Assembly (NCBI RefSeq): GCF_011250645.1
Contig: NZ_JAANNO010000011.1
Location: 1-64,000, forward strand
Length of the DNA: 64,000 bases
Reading direction: 5' to 3'
Source of the DNA: Motilibacter aurantiacus
GTDB taxonomy: Bacteria > Actinomycetota > Actinomycetes > Motilibacterales > Motilibacteraceae
Shown in pieces: positions 7,675 through 15,956 of this stretch. The notes beneath the pieces are model-generated. The model was not told where the DNA came from. It worked only from the letters and a program-made list of their open reading frames with translations, and searched no databases. The translations under genes and the position numbers were made by a program. How positions within the stretch are numbered: position 1 is the first letter of the stretch; each line of letters opens with the position of its first letter.

Positions 7675-10600
7675 CCCATCGCTCGATCCGAGGGCGCGCT
7701 GCGCGGGGCGTCGCCGGTGCCGCCGCGCTGGCCGCCGTCCTCGCGGCGGCAACCACTCCGGCGTCCGCGCAGGCCGCGCAGGCCGCGCTGGCGCCCGTCG
7801 ACCCGGTGCCCGTCGCCGGCGACGTCGAGATCAAGGCCGACGCGGGCTCCGCGGACAAGCTCGGCGGCGCCGACGAGCAGCGGCTCGCGGAGCGTCGGGC
7901 GGACCGCGAGACGTGGACGACGATCATGATCGGCACGGCCGCGGGCAAGGCGGCCGAGGTCGCCGACTCGATCACGCAGGCGGGCGGCTACGTCCGCCTG
8001 GTCTCGCCGCGGCTGGACTACGTCAGCGCCCGGGTGAGGACCGCGAGCGTGGAGAAGACCGCCGCGCTCCGGACGGTGCGCGAGGTCGACGTCGACCAGA
8101 CGTTCGCGCTCACCGAGCCCGCGGCCACTGCGCAGGGCCCGGCCGTCGCGGCGTCCGCCCCCGGCCCGTCCACCCCGGACGACAACCCGTACATGCCGAC
8201 CCGCGAGACGGGCTCGATCGCCTTCAAGCAGGACAACCCGACCTGGGACGGGCGGGGCATCACGATCGGCATCCTCGACTCGGGCGTGGACATCGGCCAC
8301 CCCTCGCTCAACACCACGAGCACCGGCGAGCGCAAGATCGTCGACAACTTCAGCGCCACCGACCCGGTGACCGAGGGCTCGCTGCTCAGCGACGGCGACG
8401 CGACCTGGATCCCGATGGTCACCGCGGTCAGCGGGCCCGGCGCCACGATCAACGGCGTCCGCTACACGATCCCCGCGGGGGCCTACCGCTTCCGCCAGGT
8501 CGTGGAGGCGCAGACCGACCAGCCGGGCTGCGAGATCTGCGGCGACCTCAACCGCGACGGTGACACCACCGACCGCATCGGCGTGCTGTGGGACAAGGCC
8601 GCCAAGCGGGTCCTCGTCGACACCGACGACGACAAGGACTTCACCGACGAGGCCTGGATGACGCCGTACCGGCAGTCCGGCCAGATCGGCGAGCTCGGGC
8701 GCGACAACCCGGCGACCGCCATCCGCGAGTCGATCCCGTTCACCGTGAACTACCGCGAGGGCCTCTCGCTCGCCCCGGTGGGCCTTCCGGGCACGTACGA
8801 CTTCGTCGACATCGCCCTCGCCTCCGGCGAGCACGGCTCGCACGTCGCCGGCATCGCAGCGGGCAACAGCTTCTTCGGCGGCGCGATGGACGGTCAGGCG
8901 CCCGGCGCCAAGCTCGTCTCCGCCCGCGCCTGCACCTTCGGCGCCGGCTGCACCGACGCCGCCCTGCGCGACGGCATGGTCCGGCTCGCCACCAGCGGGG
9001 TCGACATCATCAACATGTCGATCGGCGGCCTGCCCACGATCAACGACGCGGACAACGACCGCGCCCGCCTCTACAACGACATCATCAACGTCCTCGGCGT
9101 GCAGGTCGTCATCAGCGCCGGCAACTCCAGCAACGCGCTCAACACCATCGGCGACCCGGCCGTCGCGAGCGACGTCGTCGCCGTCGGCGCGACCATCAGC
9201 CGCGAGTCCTGGCAGGTCAACTACGGCTCGGACTCCGCCTACGACTTCGGCATGATGCCGTACTCGTCCGGGGGGCCGCGCGAGGACGGCGGCTTCAAGC
9301 CCGACATCACCGCCCCCGGCTCGGCGATCTCGTCGATCAACACCTGGCTCCCGGGCGGGCCGACGCCCGAGTCCGGCTACCCGCTGCCCCCGGGCTACGC
9401 GATGCTGCAGGGCACCTCGATGGCGTCGCCGCAGGCCGCCGGCGCCATGGCGCTGCTGCTCGGCGCCGCCAAGGCGACCAACCGCACGGTCTCGACGGGC
9501 CAGCTGCGCTACGCGGTCTACTCCACCGCGCAGTTCGGCGACGGCATCCCGGCGTTCCTGCAGGGCCGCGGCCAGATCGACGTCCCCGAGGCGTGGGCCG
9601 CGATCAAGGGCAAGCGCTACACCGCGCAGGCCTTCACCGTCACCGCCCCGACCTGCACCGCGGTCTGGCGCGACCTCGGCCGGCTCGGCGCGGACGGCAC
9701 CCGTCCCGGCACCGGCCTCTACAACCGCTGCGCCCCGGGCGCCGGCGGCCAGGCGCCGGGCGAGTCGCGGACGTACCCCGTCACCATCACCCGCACCGCC
9801 GGGCCCGAGGGCGCCACGTACACCAAGCTCTCGTTCACCGGCGACGACGGGACCTTCTCGGTCTCGCCGGCCAAGCTCGACATCCCGCTGAACACCCCGA
9901 CCACGGTCTACGTCACCGCCAAGCCGACGGCCGGCGCGCACAGCGCGATCCTGCAGGTCGACGACCCGGCCACCCGGGGGTGGGACCAGTCGATGATGGC
10001 CGTCGTGGTCGCCGGCGAGCCCGCCCCCGCCCCGGCGTTCACGTGGTCGACGAGCGGGGTCTCGCAGCGCAACCTCGCCCAGCGCTACTACCTCACCGTG
10101 CCGGAGGGCGTGAAGGCGCTCGACGTCTCGATGTCCGGCCAGGCCCCCACCAGCCAGGTGCGCTTCCTGGCCTTCCACCCGTACGGCGTGCCGCTCGACA
10201 CGACGTCGACGCCCAACTGCTACCCGAACTACGGGACGCCCGAGGGCAACGGCTGCAACCCCTTCCGCCGCGTCTACAGCAACCCGACGCCGGGGGTGTG
10301 GGAGTTCCTCGTGGAGTCCCGCCGCACGACGCCGCTCGCCGACAACCCGTTCACCCTCACGGCCACCATGCTCGGCGCCACCGTCACGCCGGAGGTGACG
10401 ACCCTCGCGTCGGCCGCTGTCGGCCAGCCGGCCCCGCTGCAGTGGGACGTGCGCAACGACTTCGGCACCGCGACCCTGCGCGGGCAGGGCGGGGCGCTCG
10501 GGTCGGTGCGGGAGGCCCGGCCGACCGTCGCCGGCACCGGGGCGGAGAAGTACGTCGACCACGAGGTCACGATCCCGGCCGGCACGACGCGGTTCGAGGC

Positions 10601-11012
10601 CTCGATCGGCAACACCTCAGACCCGCAGGCGGACCTCGACCTCTACCTGCTGGACGCCGACGGCGACATCGTGACGTACGACGCCGACGCCGACTCCGAG
10701 GAGTCGATCGTCTGGGACAACCCGACCCCGGGCACGTACGTCGTGGAGGTGGAGGGCTACTCGGTGCCCGCCGGCGCGACGCAGTTCGACTACCGCGACG
10801 CGTTCTACGCGCCGTCGCTCGGCACGCTGGCCGTCACCTCGCCGCCGGTCACCCTGCACCAGGGTGAGGCGACGACGATCAACGGCACCCTGACCGCGCT
10901 CGCGCCGACGGCGCCGGGCCGGACGCTGACCGGCGTGCTGAACGTGGTCAACGACGCGGGCGCGGTGCTCGGCTCCGCGCGGGTCGACGTCGACTCCGTC
11001 GTCGCCCCCTAG
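7671..11012 (+). CDS. Secreted S8 (subtilisin-like) serine protease, 1113 aa
   Basis: Extracellular subtilase. Order: signal peptide about 1-33 (ending TPASA), an inhibitor-like propeptide (about 75-145), the S8 domain (about 190-650), then beta-sandwich domains and a pre-peptidase-C-type module near the end (DLDLYLLDADGD, about 985-1000). Catalytic residues: Asp203 in ILDSGVD, His388 in EHGSHVAG, Ser583 in GTSMASPQAAG; oxyanion Asn485 in ISAGNSS. The Asp-His interval is about 185 residues, much longer than in subtilisin, and holds a CxxC (GCEICGD) and two Asp-rich loops (NRDGDTTD, DTDDDKDFTD) that look like calcium sites. GTG at 7671 follows GAGAGG. A strong hairpin terminator follows at 11030. 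Confidence 0.93.
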   Translation: MTHRSIRGRAARGVAGAAALAAVLAAATTPASAQAAQAALAPVDPVPVAGDVEIKADAGSADKLGGADEQRLAERRADRETWTTIMIGTAAGKAAEVADSITQAGGYVRLVSPRLDYVSARVRTASVEKTAALRTVREVDVDQTFALTEPAATAQGPAVAASAPGPSTPDDNPYMPTRETGSIAFKQDNPTWDGRGITIGILDSGVDIGHPSLNTTSTGERKIVDNFSATDPVTEGSLLSDGDATWIPMVTAVSGPGATINGVRYTIPAGAYRFRQVVEAQTDQPGCEICGDLNRDGDTTDRIGVLWDKAAKRVLVDTDDDKDFTDEAWMTPYRQSGQIGELGRDNPATAIRESIPFTVNYREGLSLAPVGLPGTYDFVDIALASGEHGSHVAGIAAGNSFFGGAMDGQAPGAKLVSARACTFGAGCTDAALRDGMVRLATSGVDIINMSIGGLPTINDADNDRARLYNDIINVLGVQVVISAGNSSNALNTIGDPAVASDVVAVGATISRESWQVNYGSDSAYDFGMMPYSSGGPREDGGFKPDITAPGSAISSINTWLPGGPTPESGYPLPPGYAMLQGTSMASPQAAGAMALLLGAAKATNRTVSTGQLRYAVYSTAQFGDGIPAFLQGRGQIDVPEAWAAIKGKRYTAQAFTVTAPTCTAVWRDLGRLGADGTRPGTGLYNRCAPGAGGQAPGESRTYPVTITRTAGPEGATYTKLSFTGDDGTFSVSPAKLDIPLNTPTTVYVTAKPTAGAHSAILQVDDPATRGWDQSMMAVVVAGEPAPAPAFTWSTSGVSQRNLAQRYYLTVPEGVKALDVSMSGQAPTSQVRFLAFHPYGVPLDTTSTPNCYPNYGTPEGNGCNPFRRVYSNPTPGVWEFLVESRRTTPLADNPFTLTATMLGATVTPEVTTLASAAVGQPAPLQWDVRNDFGTATLRGQGGALGSVREARPTVAGTGAEKYVDHEVTIPAGTTRFEASIGNTSDPQADLDLYLLDADGDIVTYDADADSEESIVWDNPTPGTYVVEVEGYSVPAGATQFDYRDAFYAPSLGTLAVTSPPVTLHQGEATTINGTLTALAPTAPGRTLTGVLNVVNDAGAVLGSARVDVDSVVAP

Positions 11013-11029
11013 CCCGCGCTCCAGCAGCG

Positions 11030-11071
11030 AGAAGGGCCCCGTCGGCGTCCCGCCGCCGACGGGGCCCTTCT
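11030..11071 (+). terminator. Rho-independent-type terminator of the S8 protease gene
   Basis: Perfect 18-bp stem: arms 11030-11047 and 11054-11071, loop TCCCGC, starting 18 nt after the protease stop. A short GCTTTC follows rather than a long T tract, as is common in GC-rich actinobacteria. Confidence 0.85.
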
Positions 11072-11225
11072 GCTTTCGGGAACCAGGAACCAGGAAAGAC
11101 ACGTCGCGGTTCGTCCACCGTCGCCCTGCCGGAGACCCTCATCCGGAGGGGCGTGGGCGCCCGGCGAGCAGTTGCACCACAGCCTCGGGCTTCCCCCCGG
11201 GCGCCGCGTCCCCTAGCGTCGCGCC

Positions 11226-11558
11226 ATGGCGTACGACGGGGAGCTCGCCCAGCGCGTCCGCGCGCTGCTGGACGGCGAGCCGGTGGTCGAGAAGCGCATG
11301 TTCGGCGGGCTGGCCTTCCTGGTCGACGGCCACATGGCGGTCGCGGTGGGCGGCCGGGGCGGGCTCATGGCGCGCGTCCCGCCCGAGCAGCTCGAGGCCC
11401 TGCTGGCCGAGCCGGGCACCGACGAGGTCGTCATGGGCCAGGGGCGCCGGATGCGCGGCTGGGTCACCATCGACGACGAGGCGCTGGGCGACGACGTGGC
11501 GCTCCGGGCCTGGGTCACGCGCGGGCTGGACGTCGTCCGCGCGCTCCCGCCGAAGTAG
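11226..11558 (+). CDS. TfoX/Sxy N-terminal domain protein
   Basis: A 110-aa protein consisting of just the TfoX N-terminal domain: KRMFGGLAFLVDGHMAVAVG at about residues 23-42 is the characteristic segment, followed by GLMARVPPEQ and the C-terminal RGWVTID-----LRAWVTRGLDVV helix. In gamma-proteobacteria the domain belongs to competence regulators; the short actinobacterial versions have no proven role. It ends 9 nt before the convergent small membrane protein. ATG at 11226 is the only sensible start. Confidence 0.88.
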   Translation: MAYDGELAQRVRALLDGEPVVEKRMFGGLAFLVDGHMAVAVGGRGGLMARVPPEQLEALLAEPGTDEVVMGQGRRMRGWVTIDDEALGDDVALRAWVTRGLDVVRALPPK

Positions 11559-11567
11559 CCCGTCGCC

Positions 11568-11795
11568 TCAGCTCCTGCGCCGCCGGGCGCGGGCGCTCAC
11601 GAGCACGCCCGCGAGCGCCAGCCCGAACCCGAGCGGGGCCAGCAGCGTGACGAGGTACGCGACGAGCGGCAGGCGGTCGGCGCCGAGCAGGAGCGGCGCG
11701 ACCGTGGCGACGCAGGACACCGCGCCGACGACGAAGAGGACGCCGCCGACGAGGACGAGCCGGTCGCCGGGCACGGGGGAGGAGCCGCCGTTCAT
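11568..11795 (-). CDS. Small two-TM membrane protein next to cspB (75 aa)
   Basis: Two hydrophobic helices, about residues 13-35 (LVLVGGVLFVVGAVSCVATVA) and 43-66 (LVAYLVTLLAPLGFGLALAGV), with a basic C-terminal tail (ARARRRRS) on the cytoplasmic side. It is divergent from the cold-shock gene. A small membrane protein also lies beside cspB in mycobacteria (Rv0870c region), which supports it being real. Function unknown. Confidence 0.7.
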   Translation of the reverse strand: MNGGSSPVPGDRLVLVGGVLFVVGAVSCVATVAPLLLGADRLPLVAYLVTLLAPLGFGLALAGVLVSARARRRRS

Positions 11796-11854
11796 GGGGA
11801 AAGCGTAGGCGGCGGCCGGGAGGTACCCTGACCGCCGCTCGAACGACAGGAGGG

Positions 11855-12244
11855 ATGGCCGTGCCGACCGGCAAGGTCAAGTGGTACGACACCGACAAGG
11901 GCTTCGGCTTCGTCACGACCGACGAGGGCGAGGACGTCTTCCTGCCTGCCTCGGCGCTGCCCGCGGGCGCGACGACGCTCAAGGGGGGCACCCGGCTCGA
12001 GTTCGGCGTCGCCCAGGGACGGCGCGGCGCGCAGGCGCTGTCCGTACGCCTCCTCGACCCGCTGCCCTCGCTGGCCAAGGCGGCCCGGCGCAAGCCGGAC
12101 GACCTCGTGCCGATCGTCGAGGACCTCATCCGCCTGCTCGAGGGCGTGGGCGGCTCGCTGCGGCGCGGCCGCTACCCCGACAAGGCGGCGGGCAAGAAGG
12201 TCGCCGCCGTGCTGCGCGCCGTCGCCGAGGACCTGGAGGCCTGA
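11855..12244 (+). CDS. cspB: Cold-shock domain protein, CspB-type with C-terminal extension
   Basis: A 129-aa protein. Residues 5-65 are a cold-shock OB fold: GKVKWYDTDKGFGFV contains RNP1 (KGFGFV); RNP2 reads DVFLPAS, where most cold-shock proteins have VFVH-S, so the RNA-stacking His is replaced. About 60 extra helical residues follow (LAKAARRKPDDLVPIVEDL, then RYPDKAAGKKVAAVL), as in mycobacterial CspB (Rv0871) and unlike the 67-aa housekeeping CspA. ATG at 11855, or the GTG two codons on, has AGGAGG just upstream. It probably binds RNA or single-stranded DNA. It converges on the futalosine-hydrolase-like gene. Confidence 0.88.
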   Translation: MAVPTGKVKWYDTDKGFGFVTTDEGEDVFLPASALPAGATTLKGGTRLEFGVAQGRRGAQALSVRLLDPLPSLAKAARRKPDDLVPIVEDLIRLLEGVGGSLRRGRYPDKAAGKKVAAVLRAVAEDLEA

Positions 12245-12257
12245 GCCGCCGGCCCGC

Positions 12258-12788
12258 TCAGCGCAGCTCGGAGGCCAGCAGCAACGGCACCAGCTCGGTG
12301 AGCGCGGCGCGGGCGGACTCCGGGTCGGGACCACGGACGGTGAGCGCCAGGAACCGCCGGCCGTGGACACGGGCAGCGGCGTACGCCCCTGTGGAGACCG
12401 GCCCGGCGGCCTGGCCCTTCTGCGCGGAGGGCAGCCGGCGCAGCGCCTCGTCGGCGAGCCAGCTGTCGACGGCCGCGGCCTCCCCGTCCAGCTCGACCGC
12501 CTCCCCGACGAGGACCGCGTCCTCGCCCGGCACGAGGTCGGGCATCACGTCGACGGCCAGCACGAGGTCCGGGACGGCCCGGTTGACGGCCACCCCGGCG
12601 GCCACGCCCGCGGCGGCGGCGCCTCCGGGTCCCACCGGGACCACGACGAGGGTGCCGGCGCCGCAGTCGGACACGCGGGTGCCGGTGTAGGGCGGCAGCT
12701 TGGCCAGCCGCGGCCGGTCGTACGCCGTCAGCCCGGCGAGCGCGGCGTCACGGGCGTCGTCGTCGGGGACCAGGGCGAGGACGCGCAT
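12258..12788 (-). CDS. Futalosine-hydrolase-like protein, degenerate
   Basis: A 176-aa protein whose opening MRVLALVPDDDARDAALAGL and following TLVVVPVGPGGAAAAGVAAG match the start and glycine loop of MqnB-type nucleoside hydrolases of the purine-nucleoside-phosphorylase fold (futalosine pathway of menaquinone synthesis). It is shorter than real MqnB (about 220-240 aa), and the central substrate segment is not recognisable, so it may be a divergent or non-catalytic relative. It is co-directional with, and 15 nt downstream of, the DUF2771 gene. Confidence in coding is high, in function low. Confidence 0.55.
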   Translation of the reverse strand: MRVLALVPDDDARDAALAGLTAYDRPRLAKLPPYTGTRVSDCGAGTLVVVPVGPGGAAAAGVAAGVAVNRAVPDLVLAVDVMPDLVPGEDAVLVGEAVELDGEAAAVDSWLADEALRRLPSAQKGQAAGPVSTGAYAAARVHGRRFLALTVRGPDPESARAALTELVPLLLASELR

Positions 12789-12803
12789 CGGGTGGCCCGG
12801 CGC

Positions 12804-13268
12804 TCAGGAGGCGCTGGTGAGCCGGAAGCGCCAGACCCCGCGCGGCTGCTCGCCCGACTCGTCGAAGGCCACGATGTCCAGCGCGACCTCTTCGGTCAGC
12901 TCCTGGCCGAGCGGGAGGCTGTAGTAGGTCTCGTGCGAGATCTCCTGCGCGCCCGGGGGGCGCCAGCCGGCCTCGGCGACCTCCTTGTCGACGCTGATCC
13001 CGATCACGTCGCCGCTGTGCACCTCGAGCAGCGTGCCCTCCTGCGTGGCGCAGCGCTGGACCTCGTCGGCGGGAAGGGCGGCCTCGTCGTGGTTCCAGCA
13101 CGTGGCCTCGGCCCGCTGCGAGCTCGAGCCGGCGTAGACCGTGACCGAGGGGACGGGCTTCTCGCAGGCGGTGAGCAGCAGCGGGGACAGGGCGGCGGCC
13201 GCGAGGGCCACCCGCGCGGGACGGCGGGCTCCGGTACGGCGAGGGGCCTGGCTGTCACGTCCGCGCAT
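12804..13268 (-). CDS. DUF2771 lipoprotein
   Basis: A 154-aa exported lipoprotein. The signal peptide ends in the lipobox LLLTAC (about residues 30-35), so the Cys is lipidated and the protein anchored on the outer face of the membrane. The mature domain reads SVTVYAGSSSQRAEATCWNH ... CATQEGTLLEVHSGDVIGI, the DUF2771 pattern with a conserved Cys pair. The ATG at 13268 is preferred to an upstream in-frame start because the Arg-rich n-region (RRTGARRPAR) then directly precedes the hydrophobic core. DUF2771 proteins are actinobacterial and uncharacterised; linkage to the MFS gene upstream is conserved in several genera. Confidence 0.82.
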   Translation of the reverse strand: MRGRDSQAPRRTGARRPARVALAAAALSPLLLTACEKPVPSVTVYAGSSSQRAEATCWNHDEAALPADEVQRCATQEGTLLEVHSGDVIGISVDKEVAEAGWRPPGAQEISHETYYSLPLGQELTEEVALDIVAFDESGEQPRGVWRFRLTSAS

Positions 13269-13356
13269 GGGGAGGGCTCCGAGGGATCGAGACGGGCGAC
13301 GCTGTCGAGGCGTGAGCTGCGGCGGCAGCTGCCGCACCGAGGCTACCCGGGGCCGC

Positions 13357-14967
13357 TCAGCCGGCTGCGGCGTCCCTCCGCCGCCCGCGCCGGCCGGCGA
13401 GCACGGACCGCCCCACGCCGGCCAGCGCGACGCCGAGCACGACCGCCGCCAGCCCGAGCCCGAGCCCGCCGTCCGGGTGCAGCAGCGTCCCGGCCCCGGC
13501 CCCGATCACCCACGACAGCTGCAGCACCGTCTCGGAGCGGGCGAAGGCGGAGGCCCGCACGCCCTCGGCCACGTCGCGCTGCACGAGCGCGTCGAGCGCG
13601 AGCTTCCCGAGGGTCTGGGCCAGCCCGGCCGCGACCGACACGGCCATGACGGCGACCAGCCCGAACAGCAGCCAGCCCAGGACGGCGGCGAGCGTGACCC
13701 CGGCGAGGGTGACGAGCACGGTCAGCTCGGGCGGCCGGCGTCGCAGCCCGGCTCCGAGCGAGGCGCCGGCCGCGCTGCCCAGCCCGGCGGCTGCGGCGGC
13801 CGCCGCGATCAGGGCGGTGTCCGGGCCGGGGAAGGGCTCGGCACGCAGCAGGAACGCGAGGTGCAGCAGCAGGAAGCCGGCGAAGGCGCGGATGGCGGCG
13901 TTGGCCCGTAGCGCCCGCACGACGGCGGGGCCGACCGCCTCCGCGCGCCGTCGGCGGCCGTCGGCGAGTCGGGCGCGCATCCGCTGTGCCGTGGTCGCGC
14001 CGGCCGGCTGCCCCTGCGCGTGCGGCTCCTCCGCGGTGGCCAGCTCGGAGAGCTGCAGCGGGTCGAGCGGGTCGAACGCGTCCGGGCCCGGCTGCTCGCT
14101 GCTCAGCAGCGCGGTGCCGCCCGGCGCGTCGTCCAGGCGCGCGGGCAGCCGGACCGACAGCACGGCCCCGACCACGAGGACGACGGCGGCCAGCCGCAGC
14201 GCCCAGGCAGGCGAGGTCAGCGCGACGAGCCCCGCTCCCAGCGGGGCGGCCGCGGACAGCGCGGCCAGGCTCGCGATCGACAGCCGGGCGTTCGCGGTCA
14301 CCAGGTTGAGCGCCGGTGGCAGCAGGCGGGGCATCGCCGCCGCCCGGGCCACGCCGTACGCCTTGGTGCCCACGAGCACTCCGAAGGCGGCCGGGTAGAG
14401 CTTGAACGGGTCCTCGGTGTCACCCGCCACGGCGGTGGCCATCACCAGGGCCAGCACCGCGCGCAGCGCGAACGTGCCGGAGATCACCCAGCGCCGCCCG
14501 TGCCGGAGCCGGTCGAGCAACGGGCCGACCACGGGCGCGAGCACCGCGAACGGGGCCATGGTGACGAGCAGGTAGACCGCGACCTGCCCGCGCGCCTCAC
14601 CGGTCGGGACGGAGAAGAACAGGGTGCTGGCCAGGCTGACGGTGATGAGCGCGTCGCCGGCCGAGCCGATGGCGGTGAGGTCAATGAGCTTGGCCAGCCC
14701 GGTCTCGCCGGCGCCGTGCGCCCGGGTCGCGGTGCGCACGCGGCGCCATCCGAGCCGGCCGAGGGCGCCGAGCTCGGAGGCGGCGGTGCCCGCGGCGCGT
14801 GCAGCGCTGCGCGCGTGCTGCGCGGCGCCCGGCTCGGCGCGGGGGGAGCCGTTGCCGCCGGGCCGGCCGGCCGCGGGGTGGTCGTCCCCGGGGCGCTCGT
14901 CGACAGGCGCGCGCCCGGGGCCGGCCCCGGCCTCGGGGGACGCCTCCTGCCCACTGCCCGTGCTCAC
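13357..14967 (-). CDS. MFS transporter, Rv0876c-like
   Basis: A 536-aa permease. About 75 disordered residues (Pro/Gly/Glu-rich) precede roughly twelve membrane helices, such as QVAVYLLVTMAPFAVLAPVV and WALRLAAVVLVVGAVLSV, with a long hydrophilic central loop (about residues 285-345). The loop motif GPLLDRLRHGRRW corresponds to MFS motif A. Length and context next to DUF2771 and DUF3027 match M. tuberculosis Rv0876c. Start is uncertain: GTG at 14967 has GGAGG only 1 nt away, too close for an ideal ribosome site. It is divergent from the DUF3027 gene. Substrate unknown. Confidence 0.82.
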   Translation of the reverse strand: MSTGSGQEASPEAGAGPGRAPVDERPGDDHPAAGRPGGNGSPRAEPGAAQHARSAARAAGTAASELGALGRLGWRRVRTATRAHGAGETGLAKLIDLTAIGSAGDALITVSLASTLFFSVPTGEARGQVAVYLLVTMAPFAVLAPVVGPLLDRLRHGRRWVISGTFALRAVLALVMATAVAGDTEDPFKLYPAAFGVLVGTKAYGVARAAAMPRLLPPALNLVTANARLSIASLAALSAAAPLGAGLVALTSPAWALRLAAVVLVVGAVLSVRLPARLDDAPGGTALLSSEQPGPDAFDPLDPLQLSELATAEEPHAQGQPAGATTAQRMRARLADGRRRRAEAVGPAVVRALRANAAIRAFAGFLLLHLAFLLRAEPFPGPDTALIAAAAAAAGLGSAAGASLGAGLRRRPPELTVLVTLAGVTLAAVLGWLLFGLVAVMAVSVAAGLAQTLGKLALDALVQRDVAEGVRASAFARSETVLQLSWVIGAGAGTLLHPDGGLGLGLAAVVLGVALAGVGRSVLAGRRGRRRDAAAG

Positions 14968-15048
14968 GCCTCCAATCCTGCCGTGATCGTCGCGCCCGAT
15001 GTGGACGGAGGCGCGGACACGTGCCGGAACGGATGCGAGGATGTGCCC

Positions 15049-15939
15049 GTGGACGCAGGACCGGCTGATCTGACGACGCGCGAGGACGCCCCGCGACGGG
15101 TGCCCCGGGCGCGCAAGCCGGTGCTCGACGCCGTTCTCGCGGGCGCTGTCGACGTCGCACGGGCCGTCGCCGAGGAGCTGGCCGAGGGCGAGCCGGTCGG
15201 CGAGCACCTGGGCGCCTCGGTCGAGGGCGAGCGGCTGGTCAGCCACGAGTTCGCCTGCCTGACCCCGGGCTACTCCGGCTGGCGCTGGTCGGTCGTGCTC
15301 GCGCGCGCCCCGCGCCAGCGTCAGGCCACCGTTGTCGAGTCCGCTCTCCTGCCCGGCCCGGAGGCGCTGCTCCCGCCGGCCTGGGTGCCGTGGAGCGAGC
15401 GGCTGCAGCCCGGCGACCTCGGGGTCGGCGACATCCTGCCGACCACCGCGGACGACCCGCGGCTGGCGCCGGGATGGAGCGACGGCACGCTCGCGCCCGA
15501 GGACGAGGACGTCGCGGCCCGCTGGGAGCTGGGGCTCGGCCGGGCGCGCGTGCTCTCCCTGGAGGGGCGGGCCGACGCGGCCGAGCGGTGGTACGCCGGG
15601 GACGGCGGCCCCGACGCTCCCATCGCGCAGGCCGCTCCGGCCCACTGCGCCTCCTGCGGGTTCTTCGTCCCGCTCGCCGGCTCCATGCGGCTGGTGTTCG
15701 GCGCCTGCGCCAACGTCTACTCCCCGTCGGACGGGCGCATCGTCTCGGTCGACCACGGCTGCGGCGCCCATTCCGAGGCGGCCGTGCTGCCGGCTCCGCC
15801 GGCCCCGCCGGAGCCCGTGCTCGACGAGACCGGGTACGAGGTCGTCTCCGTCGCCCCGGTGGCCCCGGTCGTCGTGCCCGAGCACGGTGAGGGCTCGGTC
15901 GACGAGGCCGCGCCCGCCGAGGAGCTCGGCCACAGCTGA
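15049..15939 (+). CDS. DUF3027 protein
   Basis: A 296-aa cytosolic protein matching actinobacterial DUF3027 (Rv0883c type). Landmarks: ARAVAEELAEGEPVGEHLG, FACLTPGYSGWRWSVVLARA, then WVPWSERLQPGDLGVGDILP, all family hallmarks; the C-terminal part has a Cys cluster CASCGFF, GACAN and DHGCGAHSE that resembles a zinc site. GTG at 15049 was chosen because GAGG lies 8 nt upstream; GTGs at 15043 and 15001 are in frame. It is 17 nt upstream of the sacsin-type ATPase gene and likely cotranscribed. Function unknown. Confidence 0.85.
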   Translation: MDAGPADLTTREDAPRRVPRARKPVLDAVLAGAVDVARAVAEELAEGEPVGEHLGASVEGERLVSHEFACLTPGYSGWRWSVVLARAPRQRQATVVESALLPGPEALLPPAWVPWSERLQPGDLGVGDILPTTADDPRLAPGWSDGTLAPEDEDVAARWELGLGRARVLSLEGRADAAERWYAGDGGPDAPIAQAAPAHCASCGFFVPLAGSMRLVFGACANVYSPSDGRIVSVDHGCGAHSEAAVLPAPPAPPEPVLDETGYEVVSVAPVAPVVVPEHGEGSVDEAAPAEELGHS

Positions 15940-15956
15940 GCCCTAGGGTCGCGGGG

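Noticed and set aside
7668-10562. A very long open frame opposite the S8 protease (over 900 codons)
   Set aside because: Its translation is Arg/Gly/Val/Asp-biased without any domain and mirrors the codon pattern of the true gene; it is a GC-driven shadow.
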